From NCBI RefSeq assembly GCF_010499245.1, contig NZ_JAAGOW010000001.1:2232001-2296000 (forward strand): a DNA stretch of 64,000 nucleotides, in the 5' to 3' direction. Shown here piece after piece: positions 1 through 9,932 of this stretch. The stretch's first letter is position 1; every line of letters starts with the position of its first letter. The position numbers were made by a program, and so were the translations under genes. The notes under the pieces were generated by a model. That model saw nothing but the letters and a program-made list of their open reading frames with translations. It was not told where the DNA came from and made no database searches. The stretch is from Variovorax sp. WS11 (GTDB taxonomy: Bacteria > Pseudomonadota > Gammaproteobacteria > Burkholderiales > Burkholderiaceae_C).

Positions 1-951
1 CTTGACCAGCGAGTACACGGTGTCGATGTGCGGCGTCGGGGTCTCGGTGAGCCGGGCCAGCTCGACTACGGCGCCCACCAGCGCATCGATCTCGGGCGCG
101 CGCCCGGCCTCCACGTCCTGCAGCATCGAGGTCTTGTGCTTGCCCACCTTCTCGGCACCGGCGATGCGCTTGTCCAGCGACACGCGGAACTCGATGCCCA
201 GCTTGTGCGCGACCGCCTGCGCTTCGCGCATCATCGCGGCGGCGAGCTCGCGCGAGGGCGGGTACTGGCAGATGTCGACCAGCGTGGAATGCGACAGGCT
301 GCTGATGGGATTGAAGGTGAGGTTGCCCCACAGCTTGAGCCAGATCTCGGCGCGGATGTTGTCGAGCACGGGCGCCTTGAAGCCCGCCTCGCCGAAGCAG
401 GCCGAGACGCGATGCACGCGATCGCTCGAGGTGCCGTCCAGCTCGCCGACGGGAAAGCGGTCGCCCTCGATGTGCTTCACGACGCCCGGCGCCACGAGCT
501 CCGAGGCGGGGTAGACCACGCAGCCGATGACCCGCGCGGCTGGAATTTTGGTGGCGACCACGCCGTGCGGATCGACGCTCTTCACCGTGCTCCCTTCGAG
601 CGGCCCGCCGTGCTTGTGGAAGTACCAGTAGGGAATGCCGTTCTGCATCGTCACCACCACGGTCTCGGGCCCGAAGAGCTTGGGCACCTCGTTCGCCACG
701 GCCTCGACCTGGTGCGCCTTCATCGCGAGGATGACAATGTCCTGCGGGCCGGCCTGATCGTAGCGGTCGGTGGCCTTCATGTTGCGCGCCACCTGCTCCT
801 CGCCCTCGGCGGAGATGAGCCGGATGCCGTTCGTCGCAATGGCATCGAGGTTCGCTCCCCGCACGATGAAGCTGACGTCCTCGCCGGCCAGTGCGAGCTT
901 CGCTCCGACCAGGCCGCCGATCGCGCCGGCGCCTATGACTGCTATCTTCAT
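1..951 (-). CDS. Ketopantoate reductase family protein (partial, 3' end outside window)
   Basis: The protein opens with a Rossmann nucleotide-binding signature (MKIAVIGAGAIGGLVGAKLA), as in ApbA/PanE 2-dehydropantoate 2-reductases, which reduce ketopantoate with NADPH. The C-terminal helical domain holds the expected Lys-rich and Asn/Ser segments (LWGNLTFNPISSLS). The frame is open for 317 codons down to base 1, so the last few residues are missing. A good Shine-Dalgarno sequence (AAGGATC) precedes the ATG. It is the last visible gene of a minus-strand run, 34 nt behind a fumarylacetoacetate-hydrolase-family gene, in an organic-acid catabolic cluster. This family contains many 2-oxo-acid reductases that do not make pantoate, so a catabolic role is as likely as vitamin synthesis. 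The family is clear; the substrate is not. Confidence 0.85.
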   Translation of the reverse strand, partial: MKIAVIGAGAIGGLVGAKLALAGEDVSFIVRGANLDAIATNGIRLISAEGEEQVARNMKATDRYDQAGPQDIVILAMKAHQVEAVANEVPKLFGPETVVVTMQNGIPYWYFHKHGGPLEGSTVKSVDPHGVVATKIPAARVIGCVVYPASELVAPGVVKHIEGDRFPVGELDGTSSDRVHRVSACFGEAGFKAPVLDNIRAEIWLKLWGNLTFNPISSLSHSTLVDICQYPPSRELAAAMMREAQAVAHKLGIEFRVSLDKRIAGAEKVGKHKTSMLQDVEAGRAPEIDALVGAVVELARLTETPTPHIDTVYSLVK

Positions 952-985
952 GTCGATCCTTGGAAGTGTTGAATCTCTCCGTGCG

Positions 986-1759
986 CTAGCCGAAGCGGTT
1001 GCTCAGCCTGCCGATGCCGTTGATCTCGACTTCGACCAGGCTGCCGGGCTTCATCGAGCCGACGCCGACCGAGGTGCCGCACAGGATCACGTCGCCGGGA
1101 TGCAGCGTCATGTCGGCGGAGATCAGGCTGACCAGCTGCTGCACCGAAAAGCGCATGTCGCTGATGGGATAGTGCTGCCGCGCCGCGCCGTCGAGCAGCG
1201 TGGTCACGGTGAGCGTCGCCGGGTCGAGGCCGGTGGCCACCACCGGGCCCATCGGGCAGAAGGTGTCGAAGCCCTTGGCACGGGCCCATTGGGCGAAGGA
1301 GGCGTCGCGGTTGAGGATGTCCGCCACCGTGACGTCGTTGGCGCAGGTGTAGCCGAACACACGGTCGAGCGCCTTGTCCTCCGGCACCGCGGCGCAGGTC
1401 TTGCCGATGACGATGCCGAGCTCGCCCTCGAACACCACCTTGCCCTCGCACAGCGGCTTGCGGATGGGCTCGCCGGCGGCGTGGAAGGAGTTGGGTGCCT
1501 TCAGCAGGTACAGCGGCTCGGCCGGCACCGGCAGCTGGAGCTTCTCGCCGAGCGCGTGGAAGTTGTTCCACAGCGCGATCACCTTGGTGGGCTGGGTGGG
1601 CGTGAGCAGCTTGAGCTCGTCCAGCGCCAACACGCTGCCGGTCGGCTCGGGCGCAGCGAACATGTCGCCGCGGTGCTCGCGCACATGCTTGCCGTCCAGC
1701 GTGCCGAAGCCCGTCTTGCCGGCGCGTTCGAAGCGGATCCATCGTTGCGATTGCTGCAT
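986..1759 (-). CDS. Fumarylacetoacetate hydrolase (FAH) family protein
   Basis: This 257-aa protein has the FAH fold seen in acylpyruvate hydrolases and 2-hydroxyhepta-2,4-diene-1,7-dioate isomerases, which cleave C-C bonds or isomerise 2-oxo acids using a divalent metal. The motif VFEGELGIVIGK places metal-ligand glutamates at about E111 and E113, with the partner Asp near D142 (CANDVTVAD) and a conserved Lys near K87. The usual C-terminal GDVILCGTSVGVG loop is present. It follows the CoA-ligase alpha-subunit gene by 7 nt, so it is very probably cotranscribed with it. Its place in an oxalate/dicarboxylate cluster suggests a 2-oxo or enol dicarboxylic substrate, but nothing in the sequence fixes which one. 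Confidence 0.88.
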   Translation of the reverse strand: MQQSQRWIRFERAGKTGFGTLDGKHVREHRGDMFAAPEPTGSVLALDELKLLTPTQPTKVIALWNNFHALGEKLQLPVPAEPLYLLKAPNSFHAAGEPIRKPLCEGKVVFEGELGIVIGKTCAAVPEDKALDRVFGYTCANDVTVADILNRDASFAQWARAKGFDTFCPMGPVVATGLDPATLTVTTLLDGAARQHYPISDMRFSVQQLVSLISADMTLHPGDVILCGTSVGVGSMKPGSLVEVEINGIGRLSNRFG

Positions 1760-1766
1760 GTCTTTT

Positions 1767-2666
1767 TCAGTCGAAAGGTAGGTAATCCGGAATGACCAGC
1801 GATGCCAGCAGCTTCCCGATGTCCGCCGGATTGCGCGTGACGTGGATGCCGCAGTCCTTCATCACCGCCAGCTTGGCTTCCGCCGTGCCCCGGCCGCCGG
1901 AGACGATGGCGCCCGCATGGCCCATGCGCTTGCCTGGCGGCGCACTGGCGCCGGCGATGAAGCCGACCACCGGCTTGCGCATGTGCTCCTTGATCCAGCG
2001 CGCACAGCGCTCCTCGGCGTCGCCGCCGATCTCGCCGACCATGACCACGGCGTCGGTGTGCGGGTCGTCATTGAAGAGCTTCAGCACGTCGATGTGCGCG
2101 AGCCCGCCGACCGGATCGCCGCCGATGCCGACCACCGTCGACTGGCCGATGCCGAAGGCCGCGAGCTGGCTGGCGGCCTCGTAGGTCAGGGTGCCGGAGC
2201 GCGACACCACGCCGATGCGGCCGCGCTGGTGGATGTGGCCCGGCATGATGCCGATCTTGATCTCGTCGGGCGTGATCAGGCCCGGGCAGTTGGGGCCCAG
2301 CAGCAGGGTCTTGCGGCCCTGCATGCGGTGGCGGGTGCGGATCATGTCGCGCACCGGAATGCCCTCGGTGATGCAGATCACCAGGTCGAGGCCCGCATCG
2401 ACCGCCTCGTCGATGGCCGCGGCCGCGAAAGGCGGCGGCACGTAGATCACCGAGACGGTCGCGCCGGTGCGCTCCTTCGCCTCCCGGACGGTGCCGTAGA
2501 CCGGGATGCCGTCCAACGACTCGCCGGCCTTGTGCGGGTTCACGCCAGCGACGAAGCACTTCCTGCCGTTGCCGTACTCCCGGCACATCGCGGTGTGAAA
2601 GCGCGCGGACTTGCCGGTGATGCCCTGCGTGATCACGCGGGTGTTGCGGTTGACGAGGATCGACAT
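1767..2666 (-). CDS. Succinyl-CoA/malate-CoA ligase alpha subunit-like protein
   Basis: This 299-aa protein matches the alpha subunit of succinyl-CoA synthetase and of malate thiokinase (MtkB). It has an N-terminal CoA-binding Rossmann domain and a C-terminal ligase domain. The phosphorylated active-site His is in KRMGHAGAI (about H250), and the [19 protein letters not shown] segment is intact. A second, clearly housekeeping sucCD pair lies about 30 kb away in this window, so this copy is a specialised paralogue. It starts 1 nt after the beta-like gene, as expected for a stoichiometric heterotetramer. The location beside CoA-transferase and oxalyl-CoA decarboxylase genes suggests a role in activating a dicarboxylate or in supplying succinyl- or malyl-CoA. 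That role is inferred from context. Confidence 0.85.
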   Translation of the reverse strand: MSILVNRNTRVITQGITGKSARFHTAMCREYGNGRKCFVAGVNPHKAGESLDGIPVYGTVREAKERTGATVSVIYVPPPFAAAAIDEAVDAGLDLVICITEGIPVRDMIRTRHRMQGRKTLLLGPNCPGLITPDEIKIGIMPGHIHQRGRIGVVSRSGTLTYEAASQLAAFGIGQSTVVGIGGDPVGGLAHIDVLKLFNDDPHTDAVVMVGEIGGDAEERCARWIKEHMRKPVVGFIAGASAPPGKRMGHAGAIVSGGRGTAEAKLAVMKDCGIHVTRNPADIGKLLASLVIPDYLPFD

Positions 2667-2667
2667 C

Positions 2668-3834
<1,167 letters not shown>

Positions 3835-3865
3835 GGCATTCAGGCCGGCTGGGTTAATTCGAATT

Positions 3866-4195
3866 TCAGACGCCGAGCTCGCTGGCGTGCGCCTGGGCCC
3901 AGTCGAAATACCGGGAAGCCGCCGCGCCGGGTGCGGCGCAGCGCTCGATGTGCTTGGCCTTTTTCTGCTGGATGACCTCGACCAGGAAGGCCGCGTCGTA
4001 GGCCTTCAGGAGATGCGGCTGGCGGGTCTGCAGGTAGTGGCAGATGCGCTCTCCCGCATCCTGGCTGGCGCCCAGCAATTCGTAATAGGTGTGGCTGTCC
4101 CAATACCACCTGAAGCCCAATTCATAGAAAGCCGCGTTGTAGGCGTTCCGTTCCACTTCATCGTTCCGATATTGAATTGGCAAATCATTGACCAT
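3866..4195 (-). CDS. Conserved small protein of unknown function in oxalate/CoA-ligase operon
   Basis: I do not recognise this 109-aa protein. The ATG chosen ([17 protein letters not shown]) has a strong GAAGGAGA ribosome site about 6 nt upstream; an in-frame ATG 57 nt further upstream lacks one. The sequence is rich in aromatic residues ([20 protein letters not shown]) and has no signal peptide or membrane segment, so it is probably a soluble helical protein. It is the first gene after an AT-rich gap and lies 31 nt before the CoA-ligase beta-like gene, which suggests that it leads a second transcription unit (this gene, the ligase pair, FAH, ketopantoate reductase). Its function is open. Confidence 0.7.
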   Translation of the reverse strand: MVNDLPIQYRNDEVERNAYNAAFYELGFRWYWDSHTYYELLGASQDAGERICHYLQTRQPHLLKAYDAAFLVEVIQQKKAKHIERCAAPGAAASRYFDWAQAHASELGV

Positions 4196-4320
4196 GTGCT
4201 TCTCCTTCAAATTGAATGCCGCTGCGTTTTCAACTGATTTCGCTCGGCGCATTCAAAATGTAGGGTGATCGATCAATAATTAATAGTGAAAGTATTTTAT
4301 TAAAATCATTCGCTATGAGT
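4196..4320 (-). promoter_or_regulatory. AT-rich probable promoter region upstream of the small protein/CoA-ligase operon
   Basis: The stretch is strikingly AT-rich against the GC-rich background. On the minus strand it contains a TATTAAT-like element, and a short palindrome TGATCGATCA sits at 4266-4275. No gene fits here. The position, directly before a gene with a strong ribosome site, suggests a promoter. The exact -35 and -10 elements cannot be assigned with confidence. Confidence 0.4.
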
Positions 4321-4353
4321 TATGCATTGGGCGCGTGGTTTTCCGTGGTCGCA

Positions 4354-4374
4354 GGCCCTGCGGGAGGCAGGGCC
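4354..4374 (-). terminator. GC-rich hairpin after second formyl-CoA-transferase gene
   Basis: An 8-bp perfect stem (GGCCCTGC / GCAGGGCC) with a 5-nt loop starts 8 nt beyond the stop codon of the upstream minus-strand gene. It lacks a strong U-tract, so it may be a weak or Rho-assisted terminator or an mRNA-stabilising hairpin. Confidence 0.4.
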
Positions 4375-4381
4375 CGTGGCC

Positions 4382-5629
4382 TCAGATCACGCCTTCCGCC
4401 TTCAGCATCGCCAGGTCATCCGTGCCGTAGCCGAGCTGCCGCAGCACTTCCTCGGTGTGCTCGCCGAGCAGCGGCGAGCGCGTCACCTCGGTCGGGCTGT
4501 CCGACAGCTTGATGGGATTGCCCACCGTCAGGTACTTGCCACGCGCCGGGTGGTCCACCTCGACGATGGTGCCGCTCTCGCGCAGCGATTCGTCCGCGGC
4601 GATCTCCTTCATCGAGAGGATCGGCCCGCAGGGAATGTCGTACTGGTTGAGGATGTCCATGGCCTCGAACTTGGTCTTGGTCATGGTCCACTGCTCGATG
4701 CGCGCGAAGATCGGCTTGAGGTGCAGCAGGCGCGCGGCCGGCGTGGCGTACGCCTCGTCCTCGATCCAGCCCTCTTCCCCGATCACCTTGCACACCGCCG
4801 GCCACACGGCCCCCTGCGTGATGAAGTAGATGTAGGCGTTGGGATCGGTCTCCCAGCCCTTGCAGCGCAGGATCGAGCCCGGCTGGCCGCCGCCCGAGGC
4901 GTTGCCGGCGCGCGGCACCGCATCGCCGAACTTGCCGTCCGGATACTGCGGGTATTCGTGCAGCGTGCCGGTGCGCTCCAGCCGCTGCTGGTCGCGCATC
5001 TTCACGCGGCAGAGGTTGAGCACGGCGTCCTGCATCGGCGCCAGCACCTTCTGGCCGCGCCCGGTGGTGTTGCGCTGGTAGAGCGCCGCCATGATGCCAA
5101 GCGCCAGGTGCAGGCCGGTGCCGCTGTCGCCGATCTGCGCGCCGGTCACCACCGGCGGGCCGTCCTCGAAGCCGGTGGTCGAGGCCGCGCCGCCGGCGCA
5201 CTGGGCGACGTTCTCGTAGACCTTGCAGTCGGCGTACTTGCCGGGCCCGAAGCCCTTGACGGAGGCCACGATCATGCGCGGGTTGAGGTCCTGGATATGG
5301 CTCCAGGTGATGCCCATGCGGTCGAGCGCGCCGGGCGCGAAGTTCTCGACCAGCACGTCGCAGGTCTTGATCAGCGTGTCGAGCACCTGCTTGCCCTTGG
5401 GCTTCTTGGTGTCCAGCGTGATCGAGCGTTTGTTGTGGTTCAGCATCGTGAAGTAGAGGCTGTCCACGCCGGGGATGTCGCGCAGCTGTCCGCGTGTCGC
5501 GTCGCCTTCGCCGGCGCGCTCGACCTTGATCACGTCGGCGCCGAACCAGGCCAGCAGCTGGGTGCAGGTGGGGCCGGACTGCACATGGGTGAAGTCCAGA
5601 ATGCGGACGCCTTCGAGGGCCTTGCTCAT
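4382..5629 (-). CDS. CoA transferase family III, formyl-CoA:oxalate CoA-transferase paralogue
   Basis: This 415-aa protein belongs to class III CoA-transferases, which move CoA between carboxylic acids through an aspartyl-CoA intermediate. The start [14 protein letters not shown], the catalytic Asp near D168 in QIGDSGTG, and a glycine loop [11 protein letters not shown] correspond to the same elements in formyl-CoA transferase. The loop reads SGGGQ rather than GGGGQ as in its neighbour Frc, one of several differences that may change acceptor or donor preference. The ATG overlaps the PAS gene stop (ATGA) and its ribosome site (GGAGA) lies inside that gene, so the two are translationally coupled. 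It could be an acetyl- or succinyl-CoA:oxalate transferase that primes the cycle; that is inference. Confidence 0.88.
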   Translation of the reverse strand: MSKALEGVRILDFTHVQSGPTCTQLLAWFGADVIKVERAGEGDATRGQLRDIPGVDSLYFTMLNHNKRSITLDTKKPKGKQVLDTLIKTCDVLVENFAPGALDRMGITWSHIQDLNPRMIVASVKGFGPGKYADCKVYENVAQCAGGAASTTGFEDGPPVVTGAQIGDSGTGLHLALGIMAALYQRNTTGRGQKVLAPMQDAVLNLCRVKMRDQQRLERTGTLHEYPQYPDGKFGDAVPRAGNASGGGQPGSILRCKGWETDPNAYIYFITQGAVWPAVCKVIGEEGWIEDEAYATPAARLLHLKPIFARIEQWTMTKTKFEAMDILNQYDIPCGPILSMKEIAADESLRESGTIVEVDHPARGKYLTVGNPIKLSDSPTEVTRSPLLGEHTEEVLRQLGYGTDDLAMLKAEGVI

Positions 5630-6066
5630 CGTGTGTCTCCTTTGATCCGGGCCTCGGCTTCCGCCAGCCGGGCGCGCAGCTTGCGATCTTCAGCGAAGCG
5701 GGCCGTTTCGTCGCGCACGAACGCGACGATACCCGTCACCTTGCGATCCTCGGAGAACAACATCGACACGGTGAAGGCGATCGACAGCGTGTGCCCGTCC
5801 TTGTGCAGCGCCGGGACACGCAGCAGGTCGGCGCCGTACTTGGTGATGCCGGTGGCCATCGTGGTGCGATAGCCGTCCCAGTGCCGCCCGCGCTGGCGCT
5901 CGGGAATGATCAGGTCCAGCGAGCGGCCCAGGGCTTCGGCTTCGGTGAAGCCGAAGATGCGCTCTGCGGCCGCGTTCCAGAGCACGATCGCGCCCTCGGC
6001 GTCGCACACCATGATGGCATCGCCGGCGCCTTCGACGAGCTGCTTCAAGTCAACGTTCGATTGCAA
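5626..6066 (-). CDS. Stand-alone PAS domain protein in oxalate operon
   Basis: This 146-aa protein is essentially a single PAS domain (about residues 8-125: [18 protein letters not shown] start, [16 protein letters not shown], and an S-box-like end [16 protein letters not shown]) followed by a short helical tail. It has no kinase, cyclase or DNA-binding partner domain. PAS domains sense small ligands, redox state or light and usually act through a fused output, so a free PAS inside a metabolic operon is unusual. The start is a TTG preceded by GGGAGAGG, 21 nt after the frc stop. The end overlaps the next CoA-transferase start by 4 nt. It may bind a CoA-transferase or the nearby regulator; the sequence does not say which. 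Confidence 0.82.
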   Translation of the reverse strand: MQSNVDLKQLVEGAGDAIMVCDAEGAIVLWNAAAERIFGFTEAEALGRSLDLIIPERQRGRHWDGYRTTMATGITKYGADLLRVPALHKDGHTLSIAFTVSMLFSEDRKVTGIVAFVRDETARFAEDRKLRARLAEAEARIKGDTR

Positions 6067-6087
6067 GGCGCCTCTCCCTTTCCGGCC

Positions 6088-7350
6088 TCAGATGGCCTTG
6101 GCTTCGCGCAGGGTCGCGATCTGGTCCTTCGAGTATCCCAGCTCGGCCAGCACCTCCTCGCTGTGCTCGCCCAGGAGCGGCGAAGGGGTGATCTCGGGCT
6201 TCAGGTCGGAGAACTTGATCGGGCTGCCGACGGTGAAATAGTTGCCACGCTCCTTGTGGCCTTTCACCTCGACGATCGAGCCGCTCTTGCGCAGCGATTC
6301 GTCGTGCAGCAGCTCCTTCATCGTCAGCACCGGCGAGCAGGGGATGTCGAACTTGCGCAGGACGTCCACGGCCTCGAACTTGGTCTTGTCGGCCAGCCAG
6401 TCCTCGATGGTGGCGAAGATCTGGGTGATGTGCGGCTGGCGCGCCTTGGGGGTCATGTAATCGGGGTCGGTCTTCCACTCGGGCTTGCCGATGGCGTCGC
6501 AGATCGGCGCCCAGGCGTGGCCCTGCACGGTGAAGTAGATGTACGCGTTGGGGTCGGTCTCCCAGCCCTTGCACTTGAGCACCCAGCCCGGCTGCCCGCC
6601 GCCGCCGGCATTGCCGCCGCGCGGCACGACGTCGCTGAAGGTGCCGTGCGGGTACTGCGGGTACTCTTCCAGATAGCCGAGCTTGTCCAGGCGCAGCTGG
6701 TCGCGCATCTTCACGCGGCAGAGGTTCAGCACCGCATCCTGCATCGCGCAGGCGACGCGTTGCCCCTTGCCGGTCTGCTGGCGGCCGATGATGGCGGTGA
6801 GGATGCCGATCGCCAGGTGCATGCCGGTGTTGCTGTCGCCCAGGGCTGCGGCGCTCACGGTCGGCGGGCCGTCCCAGAAGCCGGTGGTCGAGGCGGCGCC
6901 GCCGGCGCACTGCGCGACGTTCTCGTAGACCTTGAGGTCGTCGTAATGGTGGCCGTCGCTGAAGCCCTTGACCGAGGCGACGATCATCTTGGGGTTCAGC
7001 TCCTGGATGCGCTCCCAGGTGAAGCCCATGCGGTCGAGCGCGCCGGGGCCGAAGTTCTCGACCAGCACGTCGGATTCGCGGATCAGCTTCTCCAGCACGA
7101 CCTTGCCCTCGGGCTGCTTGGTGTCCAGCGTCAGCGAGCGCTTGTTGCTGTTGAGCATGGTGAAGTACAGCGCGTCGACATCCGGAATGTCGCGCAGCTG
7201 CGTGCGCGTGACGTCGCCGGAGCCCGGGCGCTCGACCTTGATGACGTCGGCCCCGAACCAGGCCAGCATCTGCGTGCACGCGGGACCGGCCTGGACGTGG
7301 GTGAAGTCGATGATCTTGATGCCGTTGAGTGGTTTGTTGCTGCTGCTCAT
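6088..7350 (-). CDS. frc: Formyl-CoA:oxalate CoA-transferase
   Basis: This 420-aa class III CoA-transferase would convert oxalate plus formyl-CoA to oxalyl-CoA plus formate, the first step of oxalate catabolism in the cytoplasm. The N-terminus carries [13 protein letters not shown] with the conserved Gln. The catalytic Asp is near D172 ([10 protein letters not shown]), and the Frc-type glycine loop is complete ([12 protein letters not shown]). A good ribosome site (AGGAGC) precedes the ATG. It lies 25 nt behind oxalyl-CoA decarboxylase, the enzyme that uses its product and regenerates formyl-CoA, which makes the assignment strong. Of the two CoA-transferases in the operon this one matches canonical Frc best. 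Confidence 0.93.
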   Translation of the reverse strand: MSSSNKPLNGIKIIDFTHVQAGPACTQMLAWFGADVIKVERPGSGDVTRTQLRDIPDVDALYFTMLNSNKRSLTLDTKQPEGKVVLEKLIRESDVLVENFGPGALDRMGFTWERIQELNPKMIVASVKGFSDGHHYDDLKVYENVAQCAGGAASTTGFWDGPPTVSAAALGDSNTGMHLAIGILTAIIGRQQTGKGQRVACAMQDAVLNLCRVKMRDQLRLDKLGYLEEYPQYPHGTFSDVVPRGGNAGGGGQPGWVLKCKGWETDPNAYIYFTVQGHAWAPICDAIGKPEWKTDPDYMTPKARQPHITQIFATIEDWLADKTKFEAVDVLRKFDIPCSPVLTMKELLHDESLRKSGSIVEVKGHKERGNYFTVGSPIKFSDLKPEITPSPLLGEHSEEVLAELGYSKDQIATLREAKAI

Positions 7351-7375
7351 GTGATAGCTCCTGGTTTGCCTGGGA

Positions 7376-9169
7376 TTACTTCTTCTTCGCCGTGCTCGGA
7401 TTGAGACTGGTGATGCGGCCGCTTTCAGTGCCGGCGGTCTCGTCGATCACGGCGTTGATCAGGGTCGGACGACCGGAGGCGACGGCCTCGTTCAGGGCCT
7501 TCTCCAGCTCGTCGGCGGTGGTGGCATGCACGCCGACGCCGCCGAAGGCCTCCATCAGCTTGTCGTAGCGCGCGTTCTTGACGAACACGGTCGGCGCCAC
7601 GTCGGCGCTGCCGCTCGCGTTCACGTCGGTGCCGCGGTAGACGCCGTTGTTGTTGAAGACGACGACGCAGATCGGCAGGTTGTAGCGGCAGATGGTCTCG
7701 ACCTCCATGCCGCTGAAGCCGAAGGCGCTGTCGCCCTCGATGGCAATCACCGGCTTGCCGGTGACCACGGCCGCGGCGACGGCGAAGCCCATGCCGATGC
7801 CCATGATTCCCCAGGTGCCGACGTCGAGGCGCTTGCGCGGCTCGTACATGTCGACGATGCTGCGCGCGAAGTCCAGGGTGTTGGCGCCTTCGTTGACGAC
7901 GATCGCATCGGGCCGCGCCTTGACCTGGTCGCGAATCACGCTGAGCGCGCTCTGGAAGCTCATCGGCGAAGGCCGGGCGGCCAGCGTGACGGCCATCTTC
8001 GACAGGTTCTTGTCCTTGCGCTCGGCGATGGCGCCGGTCCACTCTGCAGGCGGCTTGGCCCATTGGCCGTCGATGCCGGCGAGCAGCGCCGCCACGCAGG
8101 AGCCGATGTCGCCGATCACCGGCGCGGCGATCGCGACGTTGCTGTCGATCTCGGTCGGCGCGATGTCGATCTGGATGAACTGCTTGGCGCCCTTCTCCTG
8201 GCCCCAGGTCTTGCCCTTGCCGTGCGACAGCAGCCAGTTGAGGCGCGCGCCGACCAGCAGCACGACATCGGCCTCCTGCAGCACGTACGAGCGTGCCGCG
8301 GCGGCCGACTGCGCATGGGTGTCGGGCAAGAGGCCCTTGGCCATCGACATCGGCAGGTAGGGGATGCCGGTCTTCTCGACCAGCGCGCGGATGTCGGCGT
8401 CGGCCTGCGCGTAGGCCGCGCCCTTGCCCAGCAGGATCAGCGGCTTCTTCGCGCCTTTGAGCAGCTCGAGTGCACGCTTCACCGCGTCGGCGGCCGGGAT
8501 CTGGCGCGGGGCCGGGTCGACCACCTTGATCAGCGACTTCTTGCCGGCCGCGGCGTCCAGGGTCTGCGCGAACAGCTTGGCCGGCAAGTCCAGGTACACG
8601 CCGCCCGGGCGGCCCGAGAGTGCCGAGCGGATCGCCCGCGCGATGCCCACGCCGATGTCCTCGGCATGCAGCACGCGGAAGGCCGCCTTGCACAGGGGCT
8701 TGGCGATGGCGAGCTGGTCCATCTCCTCGTAGTCGCCCTGCTGCAGGTCGACGATCTCGCGCTCGCTGGAGCCGCTGATCAGGATCATCGGGAAGCAGTT
8801 GGTGGTGGCGTTGGCCAGTGCCGTCAGGCCGTTGAGGAAGCCGGGCGCCGACACCGTGAGGCAGATGCCGGGCTTCTGCGTCAGGAAGCCGGCGGCGGCC
8901 GCCGCGTTGCCGGCATGCTGCTCGTGGCGGAACGAGATCACCCGCATGCCCTCGGCCTGCGCCATCCGCGTGAGGTCGGTGATCGGGATGCCGGGCAGCG
9001 CGAAAATAGTGTCGATGTCGTTGAGCTTCAGCGCATCGATGACCAGGTGGAAGCCGTCGGTGAGCTTGGATTCTTCCCCGGCGTCGTCGAGCGGGACGCT
9101 GTGAAGGGCGCGTGCGGCCGTGTCGCCGGCGCTTGCGCCTGACTGCCTGGCTGTGATGACTGAAGACAT
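7376..9169 (-). CDS. oxc: Oxalyl-CoA decarboxylase
   Basis: This 597-aa thiamine-diphosphate enzyme decarboxylates oxalyl-CoA to formyl-CoA and CO2. The three-domain layout of the acetolactate-synthase superfamily is visible. The N-terminal PYR domain has the ThDP-activating Glu in [14 protein letters not shown] (about E83). The central domain follows, and the C-terminal PP domain has [11 protein letters not shown] and NNNGVYRG for cofactor and Mg2+ binding. The segment [15 protein letters not shown] is characteristic of Oxc. The protein is slightly longer than usual because of an extra N-terminal tail of about 30 residues. The ribosome site GAAGGAGAG is strong. It is the promoter-proximal gene of the oxc-frc-PAS-frc2 operon and is divergent from a Crp/Fnr-type regulator. 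Confidence 0.95.
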   Translation of the reverse strand: MSSVITARQSGASAGDTAARALHSVPLDDAGEESKLTDGFHLVIDALKLNDIDTIFALPGIPITDLTRMAQAEGMRVISFRHEQHAGNAAAAAGFLTQKPGICLTVSAPGFLNGLTALANATTNCFPMILISGSSEREIVDLQQGDYEEMDQLAIAKPLCKAAFRVLHAEDIGVGIARAIRSALSGRPGGVYLDLPAKLFAQTLDAAAGKKSLIKVVDPAPRQIPAADAVKRALELLKGAKKPLILLGKGAAYAQADADIRALVEKTGIPYLPMSMAKGLLPDTHAQSAAAARSYVLQEADVVLLVGARLNWLLSHGKGKTWGQEKGAKQFIQIDIAPTEIDSNVAIAAPVIGDIGSCVAALLAGIDGQWAKPPAEWTGAIAERKDKNLSKMAVTLAARPSPMSFQSALSVIRDQVKARPDAIVVNEGANTLDFARSIVDMYEPRKRLDVGTWGIMGIGMGFAVAAAVVTGKPVIAIEGDSAFGFSGMEVETICRYNLPICVVVFNNNGVYRGTDVNASGSADVAPTVFVKNARYDKLMEAFGGVGVHATTADELEKALNEAVASGRPTLINAVIDETAGTESGRITSLNPSTAKKK

Positions 9170-9213
9170 GTCTCTCCTTCTGATCGTGTGGAATGGCCGG
9201 TGGCCGTGCCCAG

Positions 9214-9219
9214 ACTATG
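9214..9219 (-). promoter_or_regulatory. Candidate -10 element of the oxc promoter
   Basis: On the minus strand the hexamer reads CATAGT, a 4/6 match to TATAAT. Its centre is 33 bp from the centre of the upstream TTGACC palindrome. That is the spacing expected of a class II FNR-type promoter, where the regulator site replaces the -35 element. The assignment is by spacing and motif only. Confidence 0.4.
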
Positions 9220-9242
9220 ATTTGGACCCCGGCTGCCAGCCG

Positions 9243-9256
9243 TTGACCTGGGTCAA
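9243..9256. promoter_or_regulatory. FNR/Crp-type operator between oxc and its regulator gene
   Basis: The sequence TTGACCTGGGTCAA is a perfect inverted repeat (TTGACC-N2-GGTCAA, or TTGAC-N4-GTCAA in FNR notation), extending to 16 bp with flanking G/C. It lies in the divergent region 74 bp from the oxc ATG and 67 bp from the regulator ATG. An almost identical site is found before tctC. It is the likely binding site of the adjacent Crp/Fnr-family protein, whose recognition helix carries the FNR-type E-x-x-S-R residues. Confidence 0.7.
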
Positions 9257-9322
9257 CTTTCCGGAAAACGACACCCCCGCGAAGACCCTGTGTCGTTGCG
9301 AAACGGAGCAAGACGCGAACCC

Positions 9323-9931
9323 ATGACCTCGTTGGAACACCACCCGGAGAAGAACATCATTCGTGCGCAGCTCCGGCAGAACATCCTGCTCAAGGACCTG
9401 AGCGAATCCGACCGCGCCGAGCTGGAGGCGCATCTCGCCATCGTGGACGGCAACAAGGGCGACTTCCTGCTGCACCAGGGCGTGCGGGAGATGGAGCAGT
9501 ACTTCATCCTCGACGGCATCCTCAAGCGGGTGGTGAGCAACCCGGAAGGCAAGGAGATGATCCTGCGCTTCGCCGACGAGTTCGACATGGAAACCAGCTA
9601 TGCCGCCCTGCGGCTGGGCACGCCGACGCCCTACGGCATCGTCTGCGTGACCAAGGCGCGGGTGGCCAGCTTGCCGCTGAAGGATTGGATCGCCTTCCTC
9701 AACCGCCGCCCGGCTGCCAAGGAGCTGTTCGAGTTCAGCGTGATGCGCGGGATGAGCGAAATCATGGCGCACACCATCACGCTGCACCTGCTGGACGCGC
9801 CGGGGCGGGTGCACCGCTTCATACGCAAGCATCCGGAGCTGGTGGATCGGATTCCGAGCAAGGAGCTGGCGTCGTACCTCAACCTCTCGGCGGAAACCCT
9901 GAGCCGCCTGAAGAAGCGCGGAAAGATCTGA
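9323..9931 (+). CDS. Crp/Fnr-family transcriptional regulator, probable oxalate-cluster activator
   Basis: This 202-aa protein has an N-terminal cNMP-binding-like beta-barrel (about residues 20-110) and a C-terminal helix-turn-helix. The recognition helix reads SAETLSRLKKRG and keeps the Glu-x-x-Ser-Arg pattern that FNR uses to read TTGA half-sites. It has only one cysteine, so no FNR-type iron-sulfur cluster is expected. The cyclic-nucleotide-binding residues of CRP are not evident either. The ATG at MTSLEHH is preferred; a GTG 33 nt upstream has no ribosome site. It is divergent from oxc, and a TTGACC-N2-GGTCAA palindrome lies in the shared promoter region. A regulator of oxalate or organic-acid use is the simplest reading. 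Confidence 0.85.
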   Translation: MTSLEHHPEKNIIRAQLRQNILLKDLSESDRAELEAHLAIVDGNKGDFLLHQGVREMEQYFILDGILKRVVSNPEGKEMILRFADEFDMETSYAALRLGTPTPYGIVCVTKARVASLPLKDWIAFLNRRPAAKELFEFSVMRGMSEIMAHTITLHLLDAPGRVHRFIRKHPELVDRIPSKELASYLNLSAETLSRLKKRGKI

Positions 9932-9932
9932 C

